Assembly (NCBI RefSeq): GCF_024343615.1
Contig: NZ_RJUB01000159.1
Coordinates: 116,092 to 180,091, forward strand
Length of the DNA stretch: 64,000 bases
DNA from: Ferruginibacter sp. HRS2-29
GTDB taxonomy: Bacteria > Bacteroidota > Bacteroidia > Chitinophagales > Chitinophagaceae
Reading direction: 5' to 3'
Positions 43,160-50,442 of the stretch are shown one piece after another. Each line of letters starts with the position of its first letter. Position 1 is the first letter of the stretch. The notes beneath the pieces are model-generated. The model worked only from the letters and a program-made list of their open reading frames with translations, did no database searches and was not told where the DNA came from. The translations under genes and the position numbers were made by a program.

Positions 43160-43927
43160 ATGAATTTTAACCTTACGCAAATTCCTGAACGCACCGTTCG
43201 ACCAAGAACGCACGGACTTACCATGGTAATGGACAAGGGGCTCAGCACCCAGGAAGCAAAAAACCTGATGGATGTGGGCCTTCCACACGTAGATATAGTT
43301 AAACTGGGTTTCGGTACCTCCTTCGTTACCCCTAATCTTAAGGCGAAACTCGAAGTTTACCGCGAGCACAACATGCCGGTATATTTCGGCGGAACGCTGT
43401 TTGAAGCCTTCCTGATCCGCAACCAGGTAGATGATTATATCAGCGTTTGTAAAGAATACGGTGTAAGTTATATGGAAGTAAGTGATGGTTCTATCACAAT
43501 TCCACATTCGGAAAAATGCGGGTATATCGAAAAATTGTCAAAACATGGAATAGTGCTGAGCGAGGTGGGTAGCAAGGATGCCGCACATATCATTCCTCCC
43601 TACAAATGGATCGAACTGATGCGGGCCGAGCTGGCTGCAGGAGCAGAATACGTGATTGCTGAAGCAAGGGAAGCCGGAAACGTGGGTATCTACCGCGGAA
43701 CCGGTGAAGTAAGGGAAGGGTTGGTACAGGAGATACTTACCCAGATACCTGAAGAAAAGATCCTCTGGGAAGCTCCGCAAAAAGCACAACAGCTGTATTT
43801 CCTCGAACTGATCGGTTGTAATGTAAACCTCGGTAACATAGCACCTCACGAAGTGATAGCACTGGAAGCAATGCGCATCGGCCTTCGGGGGGATACGTTT
43901 GAGCTTTATCTTGATAAGAAAGTTTAA
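43160..43927 (+). CDS. Phosphosulfolactate synthase (ComA family)
   Basis: The 255-residue TIM-barrel protein matches the ComA family, which joins sulfite to phosphoenolpyruvate to form (2R)-phospho-3-sulfolactate. Motifs include THGLTMVMDKGLS, VDIVKLGFGTSFV, YFGGTLFEAFLI, MEVSDGSITIP and AGNVGIYRGTGE. In methanogens this starts coenzyme M synthesis. In Bacteroidota a plausible use is to make sulfolactate and then cysteate for sulfonolipids (capnine-type), but no comB, comC or lipid genes are nearby. The stop codon forms part of the following repeat (GTT TAA). Confidence 0.88.
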   Translation: MNFNLTQIPERTVRPRTHGLTMVMDKGLSTQEAKNLMDVGLPHVDIVKLGFGTSFVTPNLKAKLEVYREHNMPVYFGGTLFEAFLIRNQVDDYISVCKEYGVSYMEVSDGSITIPHSEKCGYIEKLSKHGIVLSEVGSKDAAHIIPPYKWIELMRAELAAGAEYVIAEAREAGNVGIYRGTGEVREGLVQEILTQIPEEKILWEAPQKAQQLYFLELIGCNVNLGNIAPHEVIALEAMRIGLRGDTFELYLDKKV

Positions 43928-43930
43928 AGA

Positions 43931-44000
43931 GTTCAAAAGGTTCAAAAGGTCAAAAGGTTCAACAACCTTTTGACCTTTTGACCTTTTGAACCTTTTGAAC
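43931..44000. repeat. Intergenic inverted repeat (word family C, GGTTCAAAA)
   Basis: The left arm (43931-43959, GTTCAAAAGGTTCAAAAGG) pairs perfectly with the right arm region (43964-44000), which carries one extra word copy. The spacer is only about 4 nt. Separates comA from aroE on the same strand. Confidence 0.93.
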
Positions 44001-44031
44001 CTTTTGAACCTGTATAATAAACTTCCATTGA

Positions 44032-44778
44032 ATGAAACTTTACGGTCTCATCGGCTTTCCGCTCGGGCATTCCTTCTCAAAGAAATATTTCAACGAAAAA
44101 TTTGAGCAGGAAGGCCTGGGCGATTGTTTTTTTGAACTGTTCCCTATAGAAAGTATCGATGAATTTCCTGCCCTGTTGCGCAATCAGCCTGAGCTTAAAG
44201 GGCTGGCGGTAACAATTCCCTACAAAAAATCGGTGATCCCTTTCCTGGACGAACTGAACGATGCAGCTGAAAGAATCGGGGCTGTGAATTGCATAAAATT
44301 TTCCAACGGAAAACTGAAAGGGTATAATACCGACGTGACCGGTTTTGAACGGTCTTTTGTTCCGCTGCTTCAGCCACACCACAACAAAGCCCTGGTACTC
44401 GGCACCGGCGGGTCTTCCAATGCGGTGAAGTATACACTTGATCAGTTGCATATTCCTTTCAAAGTTGTTTCGCGTTCACCCGGAGCAGAGGAGCTCAGTT
44501 ACTACGATATTGATGAATCCCTGCTTGCAGAATACACAGTGATCATCAATTGCACTCCTGTTGGAATGACGCCCGATACAGACGCGGCACCCGATCTGCC
44601 TTATAAATTTATCCATAGCAAACATTACTGCTACGACCTCATCTACACCCCGGCCGAAACAAAATTCCTTCGCCTGGCCAAGGCCAATGGTGCCACCATC
44701 ATGAACGGCTATGATATGCTGCTGATACAGGCGGAAGAGAACTGGAGGGTGTGGCAAAGCCAAGGTTTAAAAGTTTAA
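44032..44778 (+). CDS. aroE: Shikimate dehydrogenase
   Basis: The 248-residue enzyme reduces 3-dehydroshikimate with NADPH in aromatic amino-acid synthesis. It has GFPLGHSFSKKYFN (shikimate site), LAVTIPYKK with the catalytic lysine, GAVNCI, GYNTDVTGF, and the nucleotide loop VLGTGGSSNAV; the end carries GYDMLLIQAEENW. It is slightly shorter than the E. coli enzyme (272). The final Val and TAA stop (GTT TAA) are part of the family C repeat that follows. Confidence 0.95.
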   Translation: MKLYGLIGFPLGHSFSKKYFNEKFEQEGLGDCFFELFPIESIDEFPALLRNQPELKGLAVTIPYKKSVIPFLDELNDAAERIGAVNCIKFSNGKLKGYNTDVTGFERSFVPLLQPHHNKALVLGTGGSSNAVKYTLDQLHIPFKVVSRSPGAEELSYYDIDESLLAEYTVIINCTPVGMTPDTDAAPDLPYKFIHSKHYCYDLIYTPAETKFLRLAKANGATIMNGYDMLLIQAEENWRVWQSQGLKV

Positions 44779-44781
44779 AAT

Positions 44782-44881
44782 GTTCAAAAATGTTCAAGAG
44801 GTTCAAGAGGTTCAAAATGTTTAAAAAATTGATTAACCCTTGAACATTTTGAACCTCTTGAACGTTTTGAACCTCTTGAAC
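44782..44881. repeat. Intergenic inverted repeat (word family C)
   Basis: The left arm (44782-44822, GTTCAAGAGGTTCAAGAGG and relatives) faces the right arm (about 44843-44881, GAACCTCTTGAAC and relatives). It lies between convergent aroE and the thioesterase gene. Confidence 0.9.
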
Positions 44882-44890
44882 TTTGTAAAA

Positions 44891-45313
44891 CTACTTTTCC
44901 AGGAAACGCTTGAACCCCTCCGGCAACTGTGCCACTTTCTTCGCCGTATAGTCATAACACACCATACCTGTCTTGGCTTTAGCGATCACCTTATAGTGCT
45001 GGTTCGTCACGAGGAAGTAAATATCGAAATTAACGCGGCCTACATCCCCCACACTGATGGCAACAGACAGTTCATCGCCATAAAAAGCTTCTGATTTATA
45101 TTCCACTGCCAGGTCGCTCATGATGAGGGCGGCATTGCCAATGTTCAATTCAGTGTAATTGCCTTCTTTCAGCCAAAGCACCCGGGCTTCATGGATGATG
45201 CTGATCAATGCGTCATTGCCCAGGTGGTTGCCGTAATTGATGTCGGTGATGCGTACGGGCAACTTAACCGTGAGTAATATTTTTTCGGGGATATCAACTT
45301 TTATCCTTGCCAT
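44891..45313 (-). CDS. Acyl-CoA thioesterase (4HBT hotdog fold)
   Basis: The 140-residue hotdog-fold protein has VRITDINYGNHLGNDALISIIHEAR, with the Asp-x-x-x-x-x-H pattern typical of 4-hydroxybenzoyl-CoA thioesterases, and later VYKSE and DVGRVNFDIYFLV strands. It hydrolyses thioesters of CoA or ACP; the substrate is unknown. Its start overlaps the 3' end of rdgB by 20 bp, so the two are translationally coupled in the order rdgB then thioesterase. Confidence 0.85.
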   Translation of the reverse strand: MARIKVDIPEKILLTVKLPVRITDINYGNHLGNDALISIIHEARVLWLKEGNYTELNIGNAALIMSDLAVEYKSEAFYGDELSVAISVGDVGRVNFDIYFLVTNQHYKVIAKAKTGMVCYDYTAKKVAQLPEGFKRFLEK

Positions 45314-45890
45314 ACTGAGCGTTTAAAAATTGTATGAGTTGTGCAGTCGCTTTCTTGCGGTGACTGAAAATATTTTTTTCTTCCATCGTCATTTCGGCGA
45401 ATGTCCGATCGCTTCCTTCAGGAATAAAAACAGGATCGTAACCAAATCCCCCGGCGCCCTGCTGATGGCGTGTTATGTGGCCTTTGCAGATCCCTTCAAA
45501 CTGGTATTCCTTGTCATCCAGGATCAAAGAGATCACCGTGCGGAATTGTGCGGAGCGGTCCTCCGTATTTTCCATGTTTGCCAAAAGTTTCAATACATTA
45601 TGTTGAAAATTATTATCCTCTCCGGCATAACGGGCGCTTCTTACACCCGGCTCGCCGTTCAGTGCGGCCACTTCCAGGCCGGTATCTTCACTGAAACAAT
45701 TTTTGCCTGTCAGGCGATGGATGACGGTAGATTTTTCTGTAGCGTTTGCGCTCAACGTATCATGCGGTTCTGGAATATCGATATCGATACCCGCTTCTTT
45801 CAAAGTGATGATCTCAAAACCATTTTGCAATACGGCCCTTATTTCCTTTACCTTGTTTTGATTATTGGTGGCAAATATTAATGTGGTCAT
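45294..45890 (-). CDS. rdgB: XTP/dITP diphosphatase
   Basis: The 198-residue enzyme removes ITP, dITP and XTP from nucleotide pools. It begins IFATNNQNKVKEIRAVL and contains ENATEKS-like SANATEKSTV, SEDTGLEVAALNGEPGVRSARYAG and GFGYDPVFIPEG. I use the ATG at 45890; a longer frame to 45953 adds 21 residues without family similarity. It overlaps the thioesterase gene at its 3' end. Confidence 0.93.
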   Translation of the reverse strand: MTTLIFATNNQNKVKEIRAVLQNGFEIITLKEAGIDIDIPEPHDTLSANATEKSTVIHRLTGKNCFSEDTGLEVAALNGEPGVRSARYAGEDNNFQHNVLKLLANMENTEDRSAQFRTVISLILDDKEYQFEGICKGHITRHQQGAGGFGYDPVFIPEGSDRTFAEMTMEEKNIFSHRKKATAQLIQFLNAQYGKDKS

Positions 45891-45987
45891 TGTCTGATTT
45901 TTATTTCTGCGAAAACTCTGTGTTCTCTGGTTCTCTGCGGTTGGTGAGACCATGAGTTGGCAGGGGGGCAGAGAGATGTCTTATTGA

Positions 45988-46491
45988 TTAAGCAATTCCA
46001 AACATTGTTTTCAAACATCCCCAAAGCAATACCTTTTGGTCTTTTTGCGCAGCAAGCACCGATAAAGGTGGTGCACACAGGTACGTCTGGTTGTTATAGT
46101 TCTGCAGCTTGTATTGAGGAAATTGTAAGGGAAAATCTATATCTGCCGGCTCTACCCCAAAAAAGATCACTGTGGAAGGAGAAAATTGTTGCATCAGCCC
46201 TTCATAATTCATGGCCGGCACTTTGAAAAGGTTGAGCAGCGCCACATCCGCCATGGATAGTTTGCAGGCACCCAGTACTCCCATAAGGAATGCAAGATCG
46301 TTCTCGGATAAAAAAGCGGTGTCTTTCTCATTGACAATCAGCACGATCGAGCGTTCGTTTTTGCCTAAAAAAGGCCAGCTGCCGGTTACAGGCTCCGCGA
46401 CTGTCTTTTGACGGGAATCTAAATCAACCAACGATTTTTTATACAGATCCTGCATCAAAACAGGTGGTAGTTGAATATTGTCTAAACTCAT
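45988..46491 (-). CDS. Conserved-looking protein of unknown function
   Basis: I start at the ATG at 46491 (MSLDNIQLPPVLMQDLYKKS), giving 167 residues; the longer frame to 46641 would overlap the ilvE start on the other strand. No signal peptide. The middle has two alternating hydrophobic strands (SIVLIVNEKDTAFLS, DLAFLMGVLGACKLS) and the C-terminal part resembles a small alpha/beta fold (VIFFGVEPADIDFPLQ). I do not recognise the family. It is divergent from ilvE. Confidence 0.65.
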   Translation of the reverse strand: MSLDNIQLPPVLMQDLYKKSLVDLDSRQKTVAEPVTGSWPFLGKNERSIVLIVNEKDTAFLSENDLAFLMGVLGACKLSMADVALLNLFKVPAMNYEGLMQQFSPSTVIFFGVEPADIDFPLQFPQYKLQNYNNQTYLCAPPLSVLAAQKDQKVLLWGCLKTMFGIA

Positions 46492-46540
46492 AAAAGCGTG
46501 TTTTATCCCCCCGAATTTTCGTTTCTTTGCAGTAAAATTA

Positions 46541-47611
46541 ATGATTATGATTGCAGCAGCTGATTTTAATATTACAAAGGTAGAACGTAGTAAATTAAAC
46601 GATATCAATCTGGAGAATATTCCTTTCGGAAAATATTTCACCGACCATATGCTGGAAGTGGATTATGAAGACGGTGAGTGGAAAACCCCTGAGATAAAGC
46701 CTTATCAGCCGCTGCTGATGGAGCCTTCGCTGGCAGCCATCCATTACGGACAAGCTATTTTTGAAGGCATCAAAGCCTACAAAAACCCACAGGGAGAACC
46801 TTATATCTTTCGTCCGGCCGACAATTTCAGCCGTTTCAATATTTCCGCGGAAAGGATGCAGATGCCGCAGGTACCCGAACATATTTTCATGGAAGGGATG
46901 AAATTACTGATCGAAATGGACAGCAACTGGATACCGAATAAGGAAGACCATGCTTTATATATCCGCCCGTTCATGTTCAGCACAGATGAAATGATAGGAG
47001 TGCGCCCGAGTGAAAAATACAAATTCATGATCATTCTGAGCCCTACAGGCCCTTATTACAGTGCCCCGATGCGTATTTACGTGGAAGAGCAATATGTACG
47101 TGCCGTACCCGGTGGTATCGGGTATGCAAAAGCTGCCGGCAACTACGGGGCAGCCATGTTTGCCACCGCTGAAGCCAAAAAGAAAGGGTACGACCAGGTA
47201 CTGTGGACAGATGCTTATGAGCACAAATATGTACAGGAATGCGGCACCATGAACGTGTTCTTCATCATTGGCAATACAGCCATCACCCCCGACCTGGAAG
47301 CGGGTACTATACTGGCCGGTGTTACCAGGGACAGCGTGATCGTATTGCTTAAAGAAATGGGGTTCAACGTGGAAGAACGCCCGTTGAGCATTGATGATGT
47401 GATAGATGCCCATAAGGCAGGGTTGCTGTACGAGGTATTCGGTACGGGTACTGCAGCTACCATCTCTATGATTAAGGAACTGCGTTATAAGGACTATGTG
47501 ATGGAATTTGATACAAATGCCTGGAAAACAGCCCCTGAGATCAAATCAAGGCTCAATGATATCCGTTATGGCAAGAGGGAAGATACACACGGGTGGATGG
47601 TGAAAGCCTAG
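46541..47611 (+). CDS. ilvE: Branched-chain amino-acid aminotransferase
   Basis: The 356-residue PLP class IV enzyme makes Val, Leu and Ile from their keto acids. It has SLAAIHYGQAIFEGIKAY, RPFMFST, and the PLP lysine in GGIGYAKAAGNYGA, then QECGTMNVFFI and GVTRDSVI. I start at the ATG at 46541 because a -7-like box (TTTCTTTG, 46522-46529) lies right before it and downstream of the longer frame's start. Length is normal for the bacterial long form. Confidence 0.93.
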   Translation: MIMIAAADFNITKVERSKLNDINLENIPFGKYFTDHMLEVDYEDGEWKTPEIKPYQPLLMEPSLAAIHYGQAIFEGIKAYKNPQGEPYIFRPADNFSRFNISAERMQMPQVPEHIFMEGMKLLIEMDSNWIPNKEDHALYIRPFMFSTDEMIGVRPSEKYKFMIILSPTGPYYSAPMRIYVEEQYVRAVPGGIGYAKAAGNYGAAMFATAEAKKKGYDQVLWTDAYEHKYVQECGTMNVFFIIGNTAITPDLEAGTILAGVTRDSVIVLLKEMGFNVEERPLSIDDVIDAHKAGLLYEVFGTGTAATISMIKELRYKDYVMEFDTNAWKTAPEIKSRLNDIRYGKREDTHGWMVKA

Positions 47612-47616
47612 TTTTA

Positions 47617-47774
47617 ATTACACGGATTTTAGCGAATTACACGAATTATATTCCCGCCAATGCGGGAATATTTCTTTAATGCATGATAAAGAATAAATTA
47701 AGGTACTTGGAATTGTATGGGATTTTGTATAAAAAAATAGTGTAATTCGTGTAATTCGCTAAAATTCATGTAAT
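47617..47774. repeat. Intergenic inverted repeat (word family E) around a terminator
   Basis: The left arm (47617-47649, ATTACACGGATTTTAGCG and relatives) pairs with the right arm (47740-47774) over about 33 bases with two mismatches. The ilvE terminator sits at the inner end of the left arm, so the element separates ilvE from rpsL. Confidence 0.9.
47648..47671 (+). terminator. Terminator of ilvE
   Basis: A perfect 10-bp stem (ATATTCCCGC/GCGGGAATAT) with loop CAAT is followed by TTCTTTA. Confidence 0.85.
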
Positions 47775-47821
47775 CAAAAAAGTTTTTTATATTTTTTTCT
47801 TTTTTCATCTAAATTTTCCCT

Positions 47822-47829
47822 TACCTTTG
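47822..47829 (+). promoter_or_regulatory. -7 promoter element (TACCTTTG) for rpsL-rpsG
   Basis: TACCTTTG then CCG lies 24 nt upstream of the rpsL ATG. Confidence 0.65.
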
Positions 47830-47853
47830 CCGTCCGAAAAAAAAGGTTAATTA

Positions 47854-48228
47854 ATGCCAACTATTCAACAATTAGTAAGAAAAGGAAGAGAAATTATTAA
47901 GGCAAAAAGCAAGTCAAGGGCTCTTGATGCTTGTCCTCAGCGCCGTGGTGTATGTACCAGGGTGTATACGACAACGCCTAAGAAACCAAACTCAGCTTTG
48001 CGTAAAGTAGCCAAAGTTCGTTTGACTAACAAGATCGAGGTGATCGCATATATTCCGGGAGAAGGACACAACCTGCAGGAACACAGTATCGTTTTGATAC
48101 GTGGTGGTAGGGTGAAAGATCTGCCGGGTGTACGTTATCATATCGTTCGTGGTAGCCTGGATACCGCCGGTGTGAAAGATCGCAAGCAGAGCCGCAGTAA
48201 ATACGGTACTAAAAAAGCTAAAAAATAA
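47854..48228 (+). CDS. rpsL: 30S ribosomal protein S12
   Basis: The 124-residue protein has the S12 signatures RVYTTTPKKPNSALRKVAKV and YIPGEGHNLQEHS, and RGGRVKDLPGVRYH with the functionally important loops. Lys43 and Lys88, the classic streptomycin-resistance positions, are wild type. Codon use is strongly biased. It starts the small str-like operon with rpsG. Confidence 0.98.
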   Translation: MPTIQQLVRKGREIIKAKSKSRALDACPQRRGVCTRVYTTTPKKPNSALRKVAKVRLTNKIEVIAYIPGEGHNLQEHSIVLIRGGRVKDLPGVRYHIVRGSLDTAGVKDRKQSRSKYGTKKAKK

Positions 48229-48281
48229 TTTAAATAAAAATTTCCCGGTGGTTATTACAGCCGCTGAAAAAATAAATAACA

Positions 48282-48749
48282 ATGCGTAAAACACAGCCCA
48301 AAAAAATCCCTCTGGCTCCAGATCCAAAGTTTAACGACAAACTGGTTACCCGTTTTGTAAACAACCTTATGTGGGAAGGTAAAAAGAGTGGAGCATACAA
48401 CATATTCTACGATGCACTGGATAAAGTAGCTAAAACTACAGGTGAAGACGGATATGAAGTTTGGAAAAAAGCTTTGACTAACATTACTCCAGGTGTTGAA
48501 GTACGTAGCCGCCGTATCGGTGGTGCTACTTTCCAGATTCCTGCAGAGGTTCGTCCGGACAGGAAGATATCTCTCAGCATCAAATGGATGGTACGTTACA
48601 GCCGCGAAAGGAATGGCCGTAGCATGGCAGACAAACTGGCGAACGAAATCGTAGCAGCAAGCAAAGGTGAAGGTGCTTCTTACAAAAAGAAAGAAGATAC
48701 ACACCGTATGGCTGAAGCTAACAAAGCGTTTGCTCACTTCAGGGTATAA
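48282..48749 (+). CDS. rpsG: 30S ribosomal protein S7
   Basis: The 155-residue S7 binds 16S rRNA and starts head assembly of the 30S subunit. It has MRKTQPKKIPLAPDPKFND, the RRIGGATFQIPAEVRPDRK segment and SIKWMVRYSRERNGRSMADK. It is 54 bp behind rpsL. A strong terminator follows, and the usual fusA (EF-G) gene is not there, so the classic str operon is split in this genome. Confidence 0.98.
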   Translation: MRKTQPKKIPLAPDPKFNDKLVTRFVNNLMWEGKKSGAYNIFYDALDKVAKTTGEDGYEVWKKALTNITPGVEVRSRRIGGATFQIPAEVRPDRKISLSIKWMVRYSRERNGRSMADKLANEIVAASKGEGASYKKKEDTHRMAEANKAFAHFRV

Positions 48750-48771
48750 TTAAATACAAATATATTTTCGG

Positions 48772-48803
48772 AAGAGCCGTTCAGTAATGAACGGCTCTTT
48801 TTA
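48772..48803 (+). terminator. Terminator of rpsL-rpsG
   Basis: A perfect 12-bp stem (AAGAGCCGTTCA/TGAACGGCTCTT) with GTAA tetraloop is followed by TTTATG. Confidence 0.93.
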
Positions 48804-48917
48804 TGTATGATGGTAGATGTAGGATATATGATATCTTCCTGCTTGGCGAATATTCAGTTATTCTGTAAATCATCCTATCCGGAAGATATCATACATCTCA
48901 CATCATAGATCTTACAT
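48803..48917. repeat. Intergenic inverted repeat (word family B)
   Basis: The arms at 48803-48839 and 48881-48917 (ATGTATGATGGTAGATG and complement; both end at GGAAGATATC) pair over 37 bases with several mismatches. The element lies between convergent rpsG and a small gene, and its right arm abuts the latter's stop codon. Confidence 0.85.
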
Positions 48918-49301
48918 TTACTGTATTCCTTTATTCAGGTCCTTAAACGTTCCGGTCTGCGGCATCGGAGCCTGCTGCTGTTGTATGGATGGATCTGCCG
49001 GAGTGGTTGAGGGATAAGGTGTCATTAATTGGTTTTCCGGTGTAAGTGCAGGATTATTTTTCTTCAATACATTCAGGATGCTATCCTGGAAAAAGGTCAG
49101 CTGATCGAGTTTTTCCTGGCAGGCTTTTTCGTTTTCAAGCAACCGTTTATTCTCCGATTCCAGGCTCAGTGCCGCCGGAATGAACGTTTTCACTTTCGTT
49201 TCCAGGTCTTCATTCTTTTTAAACAGGTATATATTAAATACCACTGAAGCCAGTAGTATCACGAGTAGCAGGGCAAGTATCAATGAAGATCTTTTGTTCA
49301 T
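48918..49301 (-). CDS. Small membrane-anchored coiled-coil protein
   Basis: The 127-residue protein has one N-terminal membrane segment (LILALLLVILLASVVFNIYLF), a coiled-coil stretch (about 28-80, ENKRLLENEKACQEKLDQL) and a Pro/Thr/Gln-rich tail (PYPSTTPADPSIQQQQAP). The layout resembles bitopic proteins with a periplasmic coiled coil. No family is recognised. Upstream of it lies the 690-bp region before the small-protein pair. Confidence 0.65.
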   Translation of the reverse strand: MNKRSSLILALLLVILLASVVFNIYLFKKNEDLETKVKTFIPAALSLESENKRLLENEKACQEKLDQLTFFQDSILNVLKKNNPALTPENQLMTPYPSTTPADPSIQQQQAPMPQTGTFKDLNKGIQ

Positions 49302-49531
49302 AGGCTTTAAAATTAAGACAGTTTATTGTTATTTCGTCTGGCAGTTTTACTAACGGAGGAATGTAAATACTCTTGTAGTAATTTCTCGAATGTTACAAAA
49401 CCTTTTGAGTTGTGCCCTCGTCTAGTATATGAGGTGCGCACCGGCACCCATCCGTACTCCCCACATTTTTACGTTTACAATATCATCAGTTAAAATACAC
49501 TTTTACTGTAGGTAAAGGTTTGTTTCAAAAC

Positions 49532-49557
49532 GGGGCAGGTTTCTACTTGCCCCTTCT
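49532..49557 (+). terminator. Terminator-like hairpin without an obvious gene in front
   Basis: GGGGCAGGT pairs with ACTTGCCCC (one G-U) around loop TTCT and is followed by TTCTT. No plus-strand gene ends upstream, which hints at an untranslated transcript before it. Confidence 0.6.
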
Positions 49558-49741
49558 TGTGTGCTTAATTTCCTGCTCCCCTGGTCGAAAATTTAAAAGT
49601 GACGTTCCTTCAAATACCGATTGTCCCGGATATTTACCGTTCATATAAACCTGAAAAAACCTTTTAACCCAGCCTGAATAAGTTAACTGTATGTATTTCA
49701 TTGAATTAAACTAAAATGTATTAGTAATTACTATTTTTAAA

Positions 49742-49768
49742 TAGGTACTATGTGTTGTATAGTACCTA
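49742..49768. promoter_or_regulatory. Perfect 10-bp inverted repeat (TAGGTACTAT-N7-ATAGTACCTA), candidate operator
   Basis: The arms at 49742-49751 and 49759-49768 are exact complements with a 7-nt spacer that contains the TTG of the likely -33 element. A second palindrome (TAGTAATTACTA) lies nine bases upstream. Such a placement would let a bound protein block or recruit RNA polymerase. Confidence 0.65.
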
Positions 49769-49785
49769 GTAATGTTATATCTTTG
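49755..49785 (+). promoter_or_regulatory. Promoter of the small-protein pair (TTG-N20-TATCTTTG)
   Basis: TTG at 49755-49757 and TATCTTTG at 49778-49785 are spaced by 20 nt, matching the Bacteroidota consensus. The predicted mRNA would have an untranslated leader of about 200 nt. Confidence 0.6.
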
Positions 49786-49994
49786 TTCTATCAACGGGAA
49801 AAGGGAAAGAAGGGTAAGAGAAAGGGACTAAAAAAAACTCAAACCAGCAATCCTCCTCTTAAAAAAGATTTTAACCGCTGATAACAGAAAACAGCAGGAG
49901 GCTAAAAAATCTGTAACAAAACAAACAGGACCTCGTTAGACTATTAGAAAACAAAACAACAACATTTTAAACAACAACAATAAAACACAAAGTC

Positions 49995-50168
49995 ATGAAA
50001 ACTCAATCAACATTTCTTGCAGCATTAAGTTCAAAAACATTGAACCAGTTGACAACACAGGTAGCCGAAACACTGGCAGTAGTAACCACTAAAAAAGCAT
50101 TCACTTCTGCCGATCTGTGGAGCATTCAGAAACAAAGGAAAGCGGTTTCAATCAGGAGGTTCGCCTAA
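49995..50168 (+). CDS. Small protein 1 of a paralogous pair (57 aa, unknown)
   Basis: An ATG at 49995 opens a 57-codon frame starting MKTQSTFLAALSS and ending with a TAA at 50166-50168. Its paralogue lies 82 bp downstream. They share M(K/R)T(Q/E)ST, AAL, QLT, VAETLA and a C-terminal block KxFTxAxLWxxQxQR...RRF with 12 identical residues in 24. The C-terminal half is basic. No signal peptide, membrane segment or double-glycine leader is seen. Matching protein patterns with diverged DNA show that selection acts on the protein, so the frame is real. I do not recognise the family; function unknown. Confidence 0.75.
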   Translation: MKTQSTFLAALSSKTLNQLTTQVAETLAVVTTKKAFTSADLWSIQKQRKAVSIRRFA

Positions 50169-50250
50169 TCAATTAAGAATTACGAATTAAAAATTAAGGC
50201 CAGATAGGTCGATCAAAAAAACAATCAACTCAACAACAAAAAATACAGTC

Positions 50251-50442
50251 ATGAGAACTGAATCAACAACAACAGCAGCACTTGTACATTTAACAGCAAC
50301 AGAACTTACACAGCTTACCAGCGTAGTAGCGGAAACATTAGCCACTAACGTGCAGGCGCAACCGAAGAAGATTTTCACCGCAGCCAATTTGTGGAACGTG
50401 CAGAATCAAAGGAGGGTATTTGCTACAAGACGTTTTATTTAA
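50251..50442 (+). CDS. Small protein 2 of a paralogous pair (63 aa, unknown)
   Basis: The 63-residue product starts MRTESTTTAALVHL and ends RRVFATRRFI. It is homologous to the upstream 57-residue protein over its full length, with a 5-residue insertion before the FTAANLWNVQNQRR block. Both ATGs follow an A-rich leader ending ACA-(A)-GTC-ATG, so the flanking region seems to have been duplicated too. A single arm of word family D (50168-50200) lies between the two genes. A role as small regulators, nucleic-acid-binding peptides or precursors of modified peptides is possible, but nothing in the neighbourhood decides. Confidence 0.78.
   Translation: MRTESTTTAALVHLTATELTQLTSVVAETLATNVQAQPKKIFTAANLWNVQNQRRVFATRRFI

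Larger units (their letters stand above)
49302..49994. other. 693-bp region without a convincing gene: hairpins, palindromes and the promoter/leader of the small-protein pair
   Basis: Contents in order: a segment with nested pairings around 49413-49447 (GTGCC with GGCAC, CCTC with GAGG, and palindrome GGTGCGCACC); an orphan terminator-like hairpin at 49532-49553; a 12-bp palindrome TAGTAATTACTA (49722-49733); a 27-bp inverted repeat overlapping a promoter (49742-49785); then an A- and G-rich leader of about 200 nt with CAAC-rich stretches before the ATG at 49995. No open frame with coding character was found. A small RNA could be encoded, but I can name none. Confidence 0.55.

Noticed and set aside
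46478..46540. Start of ilvE at 46478
   Set aside because: It lies upstream of the -7-like promoter box and overlaps the divergent gene; homologues begin near the ATG at 46541.
47854..48228. Streptomycin-resistance changes in rpsL
   Set aside because: Lys43 and Lys88 are both unchanged.
49413..49460. tRNA gene in the structured segment upstream of the small-protein pair
   Set aside because: No cloverleaf with a 7-bp acceptor stem, no T-loop GTTCRA and no fitting anticodon arm can be drawn.
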